From the NCBI GenBank assembly GCA_035720945.1, contig DASTNK010000050.1, positions 1-29,790 of the forward strand: DNA of 29,790 nt. The letters are read 5' to 3'. This stretch comes from SCQX01 sp035720945 (GTDB lineage Bacteria; Pseudomonadota; Gammaproteobacteria; Burkholderiales; Burkholderiaceae_B). Positions 15,340-23,835 of the stretch are shown piece after piece; positions within the stretch are counted from its first letter, which is position 1; each line of letters opens with the position of its first letter. The notes beneath the pieces were generated by a model. The model did not search any database. It saw only the letters and a program-made list of their open reading frames with translations, and was not told the DNA's origin. Position numbers and translations under genes: made by a program.

Positions 15340-17025
15340 TCACCCTTTCAATTCGCGCCGACGCATCAGCACCGTGAATATTGCTATGACGACACCGACG
15401 ACCACGGTCTGGATCAGCGCCATGGCGGCGGTCAGTTCGGAACTGCTGAAGTTCCATGCGTCGACGATCGCCGGCGTCAGGACTTGCGAGTTCGGGCCGA
15501 CGAGCAGTATCGACGCCCCGAGTTCGCGCACGGACCCGATGAACAGCAGCATCCAAGCAGCCATGATGCCGGGCTTCAACAGTGGGATATTGATCGTGCG
15601 CAACCGCTGGCTCCAGTTTGCGCCGCAGACCTGGCCGCACTCATCGAGCGTCTTGTCGAGCTGCAGCAGCACACTGGAAATGGTGCGCACCCCCAGAGGC
15701 AGGAACACCGTGACATAGGCGATCAACAGCAGCCAGATCGTGCCGTAGACCGGGATGGGCAGCACCAGCCATGCCCACATGATGCCGAAGGCAAAGACCA
15801 GGCGCGGCACCGCTTGCGGGAACATCGATATGTATTCGAGCGCGGCCCGGCCTGGCAGATTGGTGCGATGCAGGAGCCAGGAAATCATTCCCGTCAGGGC
15901 AACACCGATCGTCGCCGTCAGCACGCCAAGCTCCAGACTGTTGCGTATGGCATAGCGCACCGCATTCTGCGACAGCGCGACCCGATAATGCTCAAGCGTG
16001 AAATTCGACCAGCTCGGCAGAGCCGTCGCAAGCTGCTGCAGCGATACATAAACCAGCGTCAGCAGCGGCAGGACGACCGCCAGGAAGATATAAGCGCCAA
16101 CAAGCAGGAAATAGACCCAACGCAAGCCGCCCACATCGATCGGGCGCGGCCGGAAAGCCTTGCCGCTGACGGTGACGTAGCTGCGGCCCGCGATCGTCCG
16201 ACGGTACAGATAGGTCATCAGAAACATGACCGCAAACAGCACGACGCCCATGGCCGCCGCCAGCGGAATGCGGGGCGGGTATTGGGTCACCATCAGGTAG
16301 ATTGCCGTCGTCAGGACGTAGAACCGGCTTGGCGTTCCAAGAACCAGCGCCGCGGAGAACGATCCGAGCATCTCGGCGAAGACATAGACCAGGGCGCCGA
16401 GCACCCCCGGCGCGACCAGTGGAAGCGTGACCCGCAGCATCGTGTTGAAGCGGCTGGCGCCGATGACTTGCGAGGCCTCTTCCAGGGAAGGGTCGATCGA
16501 CTGCATGACCGCGCTGACCATGACGAAGGCGACGGAGCCTTCGAACAACGCCATGACCCAGGCGATGCCCATGGCACTCGTGACATTGATGATCGCCCCC
16601 TCACCGCCCAGCGCCCGCCACAACATGTTGATATAGCCGCTGTGCGGTTCGCCCAGCAGACCCCAGGCGAGCGCGCCGAGCAGCGGTGTCACGTAATAGG
16701 GGACCGCCATGAGCTGTTCAAGCCCGCGGCGAAACGGCACGTTCGTGCGCGTCAGGATATAGGCAATGAGGAAGCCGACGATGATCGCGATGACGGTCGC
16801 AACCACCGAGACTTCCAGCGTATTCCAGACAATACTGCCGTAGCTCGGCAGCCGCGCGAAGTTCCCCAGGCCGTAGCCGGTACTGCCGTCGACCGTGCCG
16901 TCCCCCTGCTTCAAGGCGGCCTGAAGCAGGAAGAAGATCGGGTACAGAACGAAAATCCCGATCACCACGACGACGGCGATTCCGGAGACTGCACTTCTTC
17001 GTGACTTGAAAACACTGGCCGCCAT
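15340..17025 (-). CDS. ABC transporter permease with two fused transmembrane domains (AfuB/FbpB-like)
   Basis: The 561-residue protein contains two tandem permease halves. The first ends with the EAA loop EEASQVIGASRFNTMLRVTLPLVAPG (about residues 175-200), the second with DECGQVCGANWSQRLRTINIPLLKPG. About twelve membrane helices can be traced, and a linker near residues 260-300 joins the halves. One such chain forms the whole channel. ATG 17025 is preferred over GTG 17034 because AGGAG lies 8 nt before it. It sits 30 bp after the binding-protein gene and 6 bp before the ATPase gene. Confidence 0.9.
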   Translation of the reverse strand: MAASVFKSRRSAVSGIAVVVVIGIFVLYPIFFLLQAALKQGDGTVDGSTGYGLGNFARLPSYGSIVWNTLEVSVVATVIAIIVGFLIAYILTRTNVPFRRGLEQLMAVPYYVTPLLGALAWGLLGEPHSGYINMLWRALGGEGAIINVTSAMGIAWVMALFEGSVAFVMVSAVMQSIDPSLEEASQVIGASRFNTMLRVTLPLVAPGVLGALVYVFAEMLGSFSAALVLGTPSRFYVLTTAIYLMVTQYPPRIPLAAAMGVVLFAVMFLMTYLYRRTIAGRSYVTVSGKAFRPRPIDVGGLRWVYFLLVGAYIFLAVVLPLLTLVYVSLQQLATALPSWSNFTLEHYRVALSQNAVRYAIRNSLELGVLTATIGVALTGMISWLLHRTNLPGRAALEYISMFPQAVPRLVFAFGIMWAWLVLPIPVYGTIWLLLIAYVTVFLPLGVRTISSVLLQLDKTLDECGQVCGANWSQRLRTINIPLLKPGIMAAWMLLFIGSVRELGASILLVGPNSQVLTPAIVDAWNFSSSELTAAMALIQTVVVGVVIAIFTVLMRRRELKG

Positions 17026-17055
17026 GCGGTTCACTCCTGGTCAGGGGTAAGGGGA

Positions 17056-18186
17056 TCAGAGTAGCCCCAGCATCTGGTTCCATTCGGAATTGAATTCCTT
17101 GCGGCTTGCCAGGAACGCCTTCATGTCGGTCGGGACCAGCAGCTTGAAATCGTTGAGCTTGAGCCCCCCAGGCATGGGCGGCGCATCTTTGCGGATCGAA
17201 CCGTAGTACAGGTAAGGGTTGTCCTGGTAGAAAGTCTGGCCTTTTAGCGACATCAGCCAGTCGACGAACAACCGCGCGGCCTGCGGGTGCGGCGCCTTGC
17301 TGACGACACCGTTGGCCATGGGCGAGGACGGCAGACCGTCTTTCGGCGCGACGAAATGGACGGGCGCGTTCTTCTTCTTGGCAAGCTGGTAGCCAGCCCA
17401 TTCGGCCATGCCACAGACCGCATCGTCGCCCCGTCCCAGACGGTCGAAGACTTGCACCCGGGAATTGAAGCCTTTCGGCTTCTGCTTCGCGAACGCCTTC
17501 CAGTAGCCATCGCCGTACAGCTTGCGCAATTCGTACCATTCTGTGAACTGCATGCCAGAATTGGCCTGCTTGACGCTGATCTTGCCCTGCCATTTCGGGT
17601 CGAGCAAGTCTTTCCAGCCAGCCGGCGCTTCGGCTTCCTTGACCAGGTCGGTGTTATATCCGATGCCCGCGAAACCCATGGCAATCCAGAAATAGTATCC
17701 CGCGGGATGACTCAGGTGGTCGAGCGCATAGTACTGTTGCTGCGGTGAATGATATTCCTCGTAGCCGCCCCTGTGCTGGAAGTCGACGGCGGTGCCCAGG
17801 TCAGAGAACTGGATGACATCCGCTTCGTAACGGGACGCCTTGCGCTCAGCAAGAATCTTGCTGAACAGCGACCCGTTCTGCAGGCTGACATAGCGCGCCG
17901 TTATCTTCGGGAAGTCTTTGTGGAACGCTTCGCAAATCGCCGCAGCGGCGGCACCGCTGTCATGCGTATAGAAAACCAGGGCGCCTTCCTTTTCGGCCTG
18001 CGCGACATCGGCGCCGGTTTCAAAGCCCTGGGCGGTCGTTGCCTTGGCTGCCGCATGAGCGCCACGAGGCGCGATCACGCTCAGGATCGGGAGTGTCGCC
18101 AGTGACAGCCCCGCCCGTAGCATGTTGCGACGGCTCGGAATCATCACACTGCCCATTCCATCTTTTGCCTTGTCTTCTTTGTTCAT
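17056..18186 (-). CDS. Extracellular solute-binding protein (family 1/FbpA-like) with twin-arginine signal
   Basis: The 376-residue protein has an N-terminal SRRNMLRAGLSLATLPIL segment followed by an AHA site: a twin-arginine (Tat) type signal with hydrophobic core, suggesting export in folded form. The mature part begins about residue 45 and contains EKEGALVFYTHDSG, DVIQFSDLG, and DLLDPKWQGKISV, as in FbpA/AfuA/PotD-like proteins. The FbpA di-tyrosine iron ligands are not obvious, so an organic ligand is plausible. ATG 18186 has a very strong GGAGGAAGG. In-frame upstream starts (18233, 18564) run into ilvD-family coding sequence. It lies 61 bp after the aldonate dehydratase gene. Confidence 0.9.
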   Translation of the reverse strand: MNKEDKAKDGMGSVMIPSRRNMLRAGLSLATLPILSVIAPRGAHAAAKATTAQGFETGADVAQAEKEGALVFYTHDSGAAAAAICEAFHKDFPKITARYVSLQNGSLFSKILAERKASRYEADVIQFSDLGTAVDFQHRGGYEEYHSPQQQYYALDHLSHPAGYYFWIAMGFAGIGYNTDLVKEAEAPAGWKDLLDPKWQGKISVKQANSGMQFTEWYELRKLYGDGYWKAFAKQKPKGFNSRVQVFDRLGRGDDAVCGMAEWAGYQLAKKKNAPVHFVAPKDGLPSSPMANGVVSKAPHPQAARLFVDWLMSLKGQTFYQDNPYLYYGSIRKDAPPMPGGLKLNDFKLLVPTDMKAFLASRKEFNSEWNQMLGLL

Positions 18187-18247
18187 GCCTTCCTCCTTGC
18201 TGGTTTCCGTACTTGCGGTGAATTTTGCAGCCATGCCCTGCTCAGTT

Positions 18248-19981
18248 TCAGAAAATATCGGGTTCCCCGGGCGTGCGCCCGAAGTCGGTCTGCAGGAAAT
18301 CAAAGTCACAGCCCTTGTCGGCCTGGGTGATATGGTTGGAGTACATCCAGCCCCAGCCACGCTCGTAGCGTGGTTCTGGCGGGGTCCATGCCGCGCGGCG
18401 CCGGGCGATCTCTTCGTCGTCGACCAGCATGTCCAGGCGTCTTCCCGCCAGGTCGAGACGCACGATGTCGCCGGTTTTGAGTAACGCAAGCGGGCCCCCG
18501 ATATAGCTCTCAGGTGCCACATGCAGCACACAGGCGCCATAGGACGTACCCGACATGCGCGCATCGGAAATCCTCAGCATGTCTCGGACGCCCTGCTTGA
18601 TCAGCGCTTTCGGAATCGGCAGCATGCCCCATTCCGGAAAACCCGGGCCGCCCAGCGGGCCAGCGTTGCGCAGGACGAGCACATGGTCGGGCGTGACATC
18701 GAGGCTCTCGTCCTCGATCGCCTTCTTCATCTCGGGATAGCTGTCGAAGACCAGCGCGGGGCCTTCATGATTGCGGAATCTGGGATCGCAGGCGGCCGGC
18801 TTGATCACCGCCCCATCCGGGCAGAGATTGCCGCGCAGAACCGCCAGCGACCCTTCTTGATAGACGGGGTTCGAAAGCGGCCGAATCACGTCGTGGTTGT
18901 AGACTTCCGCACCTTCCAGGGTTTGCCCAAGGCTCTTGCCGGAAACCGTCGGCACCGAGGTGTCGAGCCTGTCTTCGAGCCGCTTCATCAGCGCCCGCAG
19001 CCCTCCGGCATAGTGAAAATCTTCCATCAGGTAGCCTTTGCCAGAGGGGCGGACATTGGCGATCAGCGGCGTCTCGCGGCCGAGCGCGTCGAGATCGTCG
19101 AGCGTGAGGTTCAAGCCCGCCCGCCGCGCCACGGCGATGAGATGCACGACCGCGTTGGTCGAACAGCCGAGCGCCATGGCGACGATCGCCGCGTTCCTGA
19201 CCGAGGCTTCGGTCAGGAGCTTGCCTGGCGTCAGATCTTCCCGGACCATCTCCACAATGCGCCGGCCGCAGTCGGCGGACATGCGCTGATGGCCCGAGTC
19301 AACCGCGGGAATGGACGAAGCGCCGGGCAACGTCAGCCCCAGGGCTTCGGCGATCGCCGTCATCGTCGACGCGGTGCCCATCGTCATGCAGGTGCCCGCC
19401 GAGCGCGCGATGCCGCTCTGTACCCCCAGCCACTGCTCGTCCGTGATGTTGCCGGCACGGCGCTCGTCCCAGTATTTCCAGGCGTCCGAGCCCGAGCCGA
19501 GGATCGTACCGGCATAATTGCCCCTGAGCATCGGGCCGGCGGGCAGGTAGATCATCGGCACGCCGGCCGAAATCGCGCCCATCACCAGACCGGGCGTCGT
19601 CTTGTCGCAGCCCCCCATCAGCACCACGCCGTCCAGCGGATGCGAGCGGATGATTTCCTCTGTTTCGATCGCCAGCAGATTGCGGTAAAGCATGGAGGTC
19701 GGCTTGGTGAAGCTTTCGTCCACCGAGAGCGCCGGCATCTCCACAGCGAACCCCCCAGCCTGGAACACCCCACGCTTGACGTCCTTCACGCGTTCAGGGA
19801 AGTGCGAATGGCAGCTGTTGAGCTCCGACCAGGTGCTCAGCACCCCGATCACCGGCTTTTCACCGAAATCCGCTTCCGAATAGCCGAGTTGCATCATTCG
19901 GGAGCGATGCCCAAAGCTGCGCAAATCGTCCGGCGCAAACCAGCGCGCGCTTCTCAATTTTCTTCCGGAATTCTTTGCCAT
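18248..19981 (-). CDS. IlvD/Edd-family aldonate dehydratase (L-arabinonate dehydratase-like)
   Basis: The 577-residue protein has the three [2Fe-2S] cysteines of the family: Cys57 (NSCHSHF), Cys125 (MGGCDKTTPG) and Cys198 (AGTCMTMGT). It also has Glu89, Asp126 and Lys127 as magnesium ligands and Ser477 in ARMSGT as the catalytic base. Length and spacing match Rhizobium L-arabinonate dehydratase (Cys59/127/200, Glu91, Lys129) with a constant offset of two, much closer than IlvD. The enzyme removes water from an aldonate to give a 2-keto-3-deoxyaldonate. Neighbouring dehydratase and semialdehyde dehydrogenase genes complete the path to alpha-ketoglutarate. Which pentonate or hexonate is preferred cannot be decided. 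It is the first gene after an AT-rich gap carrying two operator copies, so it probably heads its own transcript with the transporter. Confidence 0.93.
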   Translation of the reverse strand: MAKNSGRKLRSARWFAPDDLRSFGHRSRMMQLGYSEADFGEKPVIGVLSTWSELNSCHSHFPERVKDVKRGVFQAGGFAVEMPALSVDESFTKPTSMLYRNLLAIETEEIIRSHPLDGVVLMGGCDKTTPGLVMGAISAGVPMIYLPAGPMLRGNYAGTILGSGSDAWKYWDERRAGNITDEQWLGVQSGIARSAGTCMTMGTASTMTAIAEALGLTLPGASSIPAVDSGHQRMSADCGRRIVEMVREDLTPGKLLTEASVRNAAIVAMALGCSTNAVVHLIAVARRAGLNLTLDDLDALGRETPLIANVRPSGKGYLMEDFHYAGGLRALMKRLEDRLDTSVPTVSGKSLGQTLEGAEVYNHDVIRPLSNPVYQEGSLAVLRGNLCPDGAVIKPAACDPRFRNHEGPALVFDSYPEMKKAIEDESLDVTPDHVLVLRNAGPLGGPGFPEWGMLPIPKALIKQGVRDMLRISDARMSGTSYGACVLHVAPESYIGGPLALLKTGDIVRLDLAGRRLDMLVDDEEIARRRAAWTPPEPRYERGWGWMYSNHITQADKGCDFDFLQTDFGRTPGEPDIF

Positions 19982-20014
19982 TTCATCAGCCCTGGAGCAT
20001 CCTTATTTCTTTAA

Positions 20015-20028
20015 GTATGCGCATACAT
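20015..20028. promoter_or_regulatory. LacI-type operator copy 1 (perfect palindrome core)
   Basis: GTATGCGCATACAT contains GTATGCGCATAC (20015-20026), a perfect 12-bp palindrome with the central CG that LacI-family hinge helices open. It lies 33 bp upstream of the dehydratase start codon and is one of four related 14-mers in this locus. Confidence 0.75.
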
Positions 20029-20055
20029 AAAATAAATAACAATTAGGTAATTACC

Positions 20056-20067
20056 CGCATTAATGCG
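20056..20067. repeat. Second palindrome in the dehydratase promoter gap
   Basis: CGCATTAATGCG is a perfect 12-bp palindrome sharing the CGCAT half with the operator motif but in a different arrangement. It adjoins another perfect palindrome, GGTAATTACC (20046-20055). They may be accessory regulator sites or chance in an AT-rich gap. Confidence 0.4.
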
Positions 20068-20120
20068 ATATATATTTGTTTTTATTGAGTTAATTCAGGA
20101 ATGTTTGAATAAAAAATTAC

Positions 20121-20134
20121 GTATGCGCAATCAT
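20121..20134. promoter_or_regulatory. LacI-type operator copy 2
   Basis: GTATGCGCAATCAT equals the consensus of the four copies. It starts 106 bp from copy 1, close to ten helical turns, within the AT-rich 182-bp gap 19982-20163 that otherwise contains no gene. The pair could support DNA looping over the dehydratase promoter. Confidence 0.72.
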
Positions 20135-20163
20135 CAAAACAAGATGATTCTCTTGTTGCAGTA

Positions 20164-21219
20164 TCAGACCGGCATGTCCACGCTTTGCCAGACGGCCCCT
20201 GTCTCGCGGGCGCGGCGCTCGAGCCGCTCCAACAGGGCATCGGGAATGTCCAGACCCTTTTCAAGCGCCGTACGCCGCTTGCGTGCGGCGGCATCGCCAG
20301 GCACCCGCACGGTGTCAACGCCCGGCATCGCCGGCGTGGCCCGGCACAATCGCGTGGTGTGGTTTGACTGGCGGAGGAATGCGTCGAGCCCGGAGAAGGC
20401 TTCTGGGTCGATGAGCTGGACAAAAACGGCAAGGGCCATGTGATCCGGGTGATCCACTCTTCCGAATCCGGCGAGGCCCTGCGTCATGAGGTCGACGCCA
20501 AGCGCCAACCCGTATCCCTTGTGTCCTTTCAGACTGCCGCCCAGCGGCAGCAGCGTGCCGCCGCCTTCCGTGACGGCGCCGGGATCGTCGGTGGGCTCGC
20601 CCTCAGCCGTCAACGCCCACTGCCCGGGATAGCGCCGGCCTTCGCGGGCCAGCCTCTGCGTCATTGACGTTGTGGTGATGCTGGAACTGATGTCGATCAT
20701 CACCGGATCACCGTCGGTCGGATACCCTTCCGCCAAGGGGTTCGGTGTGAGGACGGGGCGGATGCCGCCGAAAGGCGCCATCCGGGCTGCGGAAGCCGTG
20801 GAGCACTTGATCTGCGCGATGTAGCCTTTTTCCGCCGCATCACGGAGATACACGGCCAGCGCACCGATGTGATGTGAATTGCCGATCGCGAAGGTGACCA
20901 CGCCGTGCTGCTTCAGGCGCTCATAGCCAAGTGCCATGGCTTTCTTGACCAGCCAGCCTCCGGGGAGTCTCTGGCCGTCCCACGTGACACAGCTGCCGCG
21001 ATCGCTCACCACCTTGATGTCGCCGCTACCGCGCATCCTCCCCGTCGCCAGCGCATCCAAATAGGAATCGAGAAGCGCGACGCCGTGCGTATTGTGCCCC
21101 ATGAGATCGGCATCGAGCAGGACATCGCTGACGACCTCCGCCTTGTCCGGATCGACGCCGGCCGCTTCGAGTAGAGCGACGACGTTCCTAGAGAGAGCGA
21201 TGTGATTGACTGTTGCCAT
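20164..21219 (-). CDS. Ldh-family (malate/L-lactate dehydrogenase type) NAD(P)-dependent oxidoreductase
   Basis: The 351-residue protein belongs to the non-Rossmann Ldh2/MDH2 family: DADLMGHNTHGVALL near residue 55, the catalytic-His region AIGNSHHIGALAVYLRDAAEKG, PFGG...TPNPLA, VMIDISSSITT, and GGSLKGHKGYGLALGVDLM. Relatives reduce 2-oxoacids: malate, ureidoglycolate, 2,3-diketo-L-gulonate (YiaK), or cyclic imines such as pyrroline-2-carboxylate. ATG 21219 has upstream GGAG. In this locus it probably interconverts a 2-keto sugar acid and its hydroxy form, feeding the aldonate dehydratase. That is inference. Gap to the upstream gene is 66 bp. Confidence 0.88.
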   Translation of the reverse strand: MATVNHIALSRNVVALLEAAGVDPDKAEVVSDVLLDADLMGHNTHGVALLDSYLDALATGRMRGSGDIKVVSDRGSCVTWDGQRLPGGWLVKKAMALGYERLKQHGVVTFAIGNSHHIGALAVYLRDAAEKGYIAQIKCSTASAARMAPFGGIRPVLTPNPLAEGYPTDGDPVMIDISSSITTTSMTQRLAREGRRYPGQWALTAEGEPTDDPGAVTEGGGTLLPLGGSLKGHKGYGLALGVDLMTQGLAGFGRVDHPDHMALAVFVQLIDPEAFSGLDAFLRQSNHTTRLCRATPAMPGVDTVRVPGDAAARKRRTALEKGLDIPDALLERLERRARETGAVWQSVDMPV

Positions 21220-21285
21220 GGGGTTGCTCCGCGGGCGCCTTGCCAGTCGGGCGCAGTAAATCAAGCCGGCCTCGCCCGAGCGAGA

Positions 21286-22233
21286 CTACAGCCGGACAGG
21301 GGTCAAAAGCGGCTTGCCGGCGAAGAACGCGGCCAGGTTATCGACCACAAGCTGGGCCATTGCATCTCGTGTCTCGACCGTGCCCGAGGCGTGGTGCGGA
21401 TAGAGCGTGACATTGCGCAAGGAGACGAGACCCGCCTCTTGCGTGGGCTCCTGCGCGTAGACATCCAACGCCGCATGACCAAGGCGCCCCTCACGCAGCG
21501 CGGTGACCATCGCGTCCTGATCCACCACTGAGCCCCGCGAGATGTTGATCAACAGCCCCTCGGGACCGAGCGCATCGATGACGTCGCGGGAAATCAGGCC
21601 GCGCGTGCCCTCGCCCCCTGTAACCGTGACGGCGAGGTGGTCGGACTCCGCGGCAAGCGTGCGGACGTCGGGCCGATATCGCCAGCCGACATCCTTGGCA
21701 CTCCGATTCCAGTACGACACCTCGACGCCCATCGACTCTGCCCGCTGCGCGATCGCGGTCCCGATCATGCCAAGCCCGACGATGCCCAGACGACTGCCTT
21801 TGAGCGCCCGCTGCAACGGGAACATTCCTTTCCGCACCCAGTCGCCGGAACGGACATAGGCATCGGCCTCGACCAACCCCCTTCGCGCGGCGAGTAGAAG
21901 CATGATTGCCGTGTCGGCGACGTCGTCGCGCAGTGCAACCGAGGTGTTCGTCAAGGCGATTCCGCGCTCGGCCATGAGGCCGAGATCGAAGGTCTCGAAG
22001 CCGGCGGAGGAGCACGCCACCAAGCCAAGATTTGGCAACGCGTCGAGCATCGTCCTGTCAATCCTGGCATGCCCATTGGTCGCCACCGCCCGGCACTTCG
22101 CACCGTGTTCCGCAAGGAAAGCGGTCTTGTCGGCCGCCTGGTCCCAGCGACGCAGGGTATAGGCCTCTTCCAATTGAGCCATTGCTTTCGGGCGTTGCTC
22201 GTACAGCACCATCACATCAGGTTTGGCGGTCAT
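21286..22233 (-). CDS. D-isomer-specific 2-hydroxyacid dehydrogenase (hydroxypyruvate/2-ketogluconate reductase-like)
   Basis: The 315-residue protein has the NAD(P)-binding GLGMIGTAIAQRAESMG, the downstream WNRS cofactor-selecting position, NISRGSVVDQDAM with the substrate Arg, DVYAQEPT with the catalytic-pair Glu region, and LYPHHASGT with the catalytic His. WNRS (Asn-Arg instead of Asp after the second beta strand) favours NADPH over NADH. ATG 22233 has AAGG 6-7 nt upstream. A 15-codon reading frame ends two bases before this start. It is the second 2-oxoacid reductase of the operon and likely acts on a different keto position or stereoisomer. Confidence 0.9.
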   Translation of the reverse strand: MTAKPDVMVLYEQRPKAMAQLEEAYTLRRWDQAADKTAFLAEHGAKCRAVATNGHARIDRTMLDALPNLGLVACSSAGFETFDLGLMAERGIALTNTSVALRDDVADTAIMLLLAARRGLVEADAYVRSGDWVRKGMFPLQRALKGSRLGIVGLGMIGTAIAQRAESMGVEVSYWNRSAKDVGWRYRPDVRTLAAESDHLAVTVTGGEGTRGLISRDVIDALGPEGLLINISRGSVVDQDAMVTALREGRLGHAALDVYAQEPTQEAGLVSLRNVTLYPHHASGTVETRDAMAQLVVDNLAAFFAGKPLLTPVRL

Positions 22234-22293
22234 CTCATGCCTTCGATACGTCAATCGGTTTCTTGCGGGTCTGATCGTTCATTGCGCATTCTT

Positions 22294-23814
22294 TCAAGCG
22301 ATATCCTCGGGCAACAGGCTTTCCGGGATGTTCTGGTAGCAGACCGGCCGCAGGAAACGGCGGATCGATAGTGTGCCGACCGAAGTCGCCCCGAAATTGG
22401 TGGAGGCCGGATAAGGACCACCATGAACCATGGCGTCGCACACCTCGACGCCTGTCGGGAAACCGTTGGCCAGCACGCGGCCGGCCTTGCGCTCGAGAAT
22501 CGCGAGCAATCGGCGGCCGAGCCCGCTATCGCCCGCGTCAAGATGCAGCGTACAGGTCAACTGCCCTTCGATGCTGGACGCGATCGCCATCATCTGTTCA
22601 TCGTCCCTCGCCGTGACTATCAGCCCAAGCGGCCCGAACACTTCCTCGGCAAGCTCGGCATTGGCCAGCCAGTCAGCCCCTGAAACCATGAAGAGGTAGG
22701 GTGACGCATTGCGCAGATCGCAAGTGGAAGTCAGCAATTCGCGCACACCGTGGCCGCCCGCGATGCGATCGCGCCCTTTCCGATAGGCCTCTGCGATACC
22801 GTTCGTCAGCATGACTTGCGCGCCGACCTCCGAGAGGGCCTGCCGCGAGGCCTCGGCAAAAGCGCCGGCCTGCGCTTCCCTGATCACGGCAATTCCGGGA
22901 TTGGTGCAGAACTGCCCGGCCCCGAGCGTCAGCGAGCCGGCCCAGCCCTTGGCGATTGCCGCCCCTCGCGCGGCGACTGCCTCGGGCAACAGGAACATTG
23001 GATTGACCGACCCCAATTCGCCAAAGAATGGGATCGGTTCAGGACGCGCAGCGCAAAGATCAAAGAGTGCGCGACCACCGCCGAGTGAACCGGTAAAGCC
23101 GACCGCCTTGATCAGCGGATGCTGCACCAATGCGTGTCCGACATCACGTCTGCCGCCCTGCACGAGACTGAAGACGCCTTTCGGCATGCCACATCGGACA
23201 ACGGCGGCATGAATTGCCTCCGCAACGATCTCGCCTGTCCCGGGATGGGCGGAATGGCCTTTGACAATGACGGGACAACCTGCCGCGAGCGCAGCCGCCG
23301 TGTCGCCGCCGGCGGTCGAGAAGGCGAGCGGAAAGTTCGATGCCCCGAAAACCGCGACCGGGCCAATCGGCCGCTGCATCATGCGCATGTCGGGCCGCGG
23401 CGCAGGTTGCCGATCAGGCAGCGCCTTATCATGACGACGATCAAGATAGCCACCCTTGCGGATATGCTCGGCGAAAAGGCGAAGCTGACCGGTGGTGCGG
23501 CCACGCTCGCCCTCGAGCCTGCCGGCGGGCAGGCCGGTCTCTTCGCAGCCGATCTTGGTGATGGCCGCCCCACGCCCGTCGATCTCTTCGGCGATGATGT
23601 CGAGGAAGCGGGCGCGCTCGTCCCGACTTGAATAGCCATAGGACCGGAACGCCTCTTCCGCCGCCTTGCAGGCCTGGTCCACCAGAGCCACCGTTCCGAC
23701 GGAAAAGTCATGTGGCACGCCAGTGGCCGGCGCGGAACGGAACGTCTCTTCCGTCTTGATCCATTCACCGGCGATGAGATGCCCGCCGTGGGGCTCAAAA
23801 GAATTGTTTAGCAT
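22294..23814 (-). CDS. Alpha-ketoglutarate semialdehyde (2,5-dioxovalerate) dehydrogenase-type aldehyde dehydrogenase
   Basis: The 506-residue ALDH has catalytic Cys303 in GQFCTNPG and general base Glu266 in FFGELGSVNP. Asn160 (GASNFP) and Lys185 (VIVKGHSAHPGTG) complete the active and cofactor sites. The combination GQFCTNPG and GELGSVNPMF, with KGHSAHPGT in place of the usual KPS, is the pattern of type II/III alpha-ketoglutarate semialdehyde dehydrogenases from L-arabinose, D-glucarate and hydroxyproline breakdown. The product alpha-ketoglutarate enters the TCA cycle. ATG 23814 is preceded by AAAGGA. It lies 21 bp after the SDR gene. Confidence 0.92.
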   Translation of the reverse strand: MLNNSFEPHGGHLIAGEWIKTEETFRSAPATGVPHDFSVGTVALVDQACKAAEEAFRSYGYSSRDERARFLDIIAEEIDGRGAAITKIGCEETGLPAGRLEGERGRTTGQLRLFAEHIRKGGYLDRRHDKALPDRQPAPRPDMRMMQRPIGPVAVFGASNFPLAFSTAGGDTAAALAAGCPVIVKGHSAHPGTGEIVAEAIHAAVVRCGMPKGVFSLVQGGRRDVGHALVQHPLIKAVGFTGSLGGGRALFDLCAARPEPIPFFGELGSVNPMFLLPEAVAARGAAIAKGWAGSLTLGAGQFCTNPGIAVIREAQAGAFAEASRQALSEVGAQVMLTNGIAEAYRKGRDRIAGGHGVRELLTSTCDLRNASPYLFMVSGADWLANAELAEEVFGPLGLIVTARDDEQMMAIASSIEGQLTCTLHLDAGDSGLGRRLLAILERKAGRVLANGFPTGVEVCDAMVHGGPYPASTNFGATSVGTLSIRRFLRPVCYQNIPESLLPEDIA

Positions 23815-23835
23815 TTGATTCCTTTCTTGCAGCCG

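Noticed and set aside
15316..17004. Long + strand open frame of 562 codons opposite the permease gene.
   Set aside because: His/Gln/Asp/Arg-rich antisense shadow of a GC-rich gene; the minus-strand frame has clear permease motifs.
17056..18564. Longer version of the solute-binding protein starting at 18564.
   Set aside because: The extra 126 residues run antisense-free through dehydratase coding sequence in another frame and lack signal features; ATG 18186 has a strong ribosome site and Tat signal.
18521..20014. Long + strand open frame opposite the aldonate dehydratase gene.
   Set aside because: No recognisable domain, and the opposite strand encodes a full IlvD/Edd enzyme with all ligands.
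22235..22282. A 15-codon minus-strand frame ending two bases before the 2-hydroxyacid dehydrogenase start.
   Set aside because: Too short to judge and without a convincing ribosome site; could be a coupling leader, but chance is the simpler reading.
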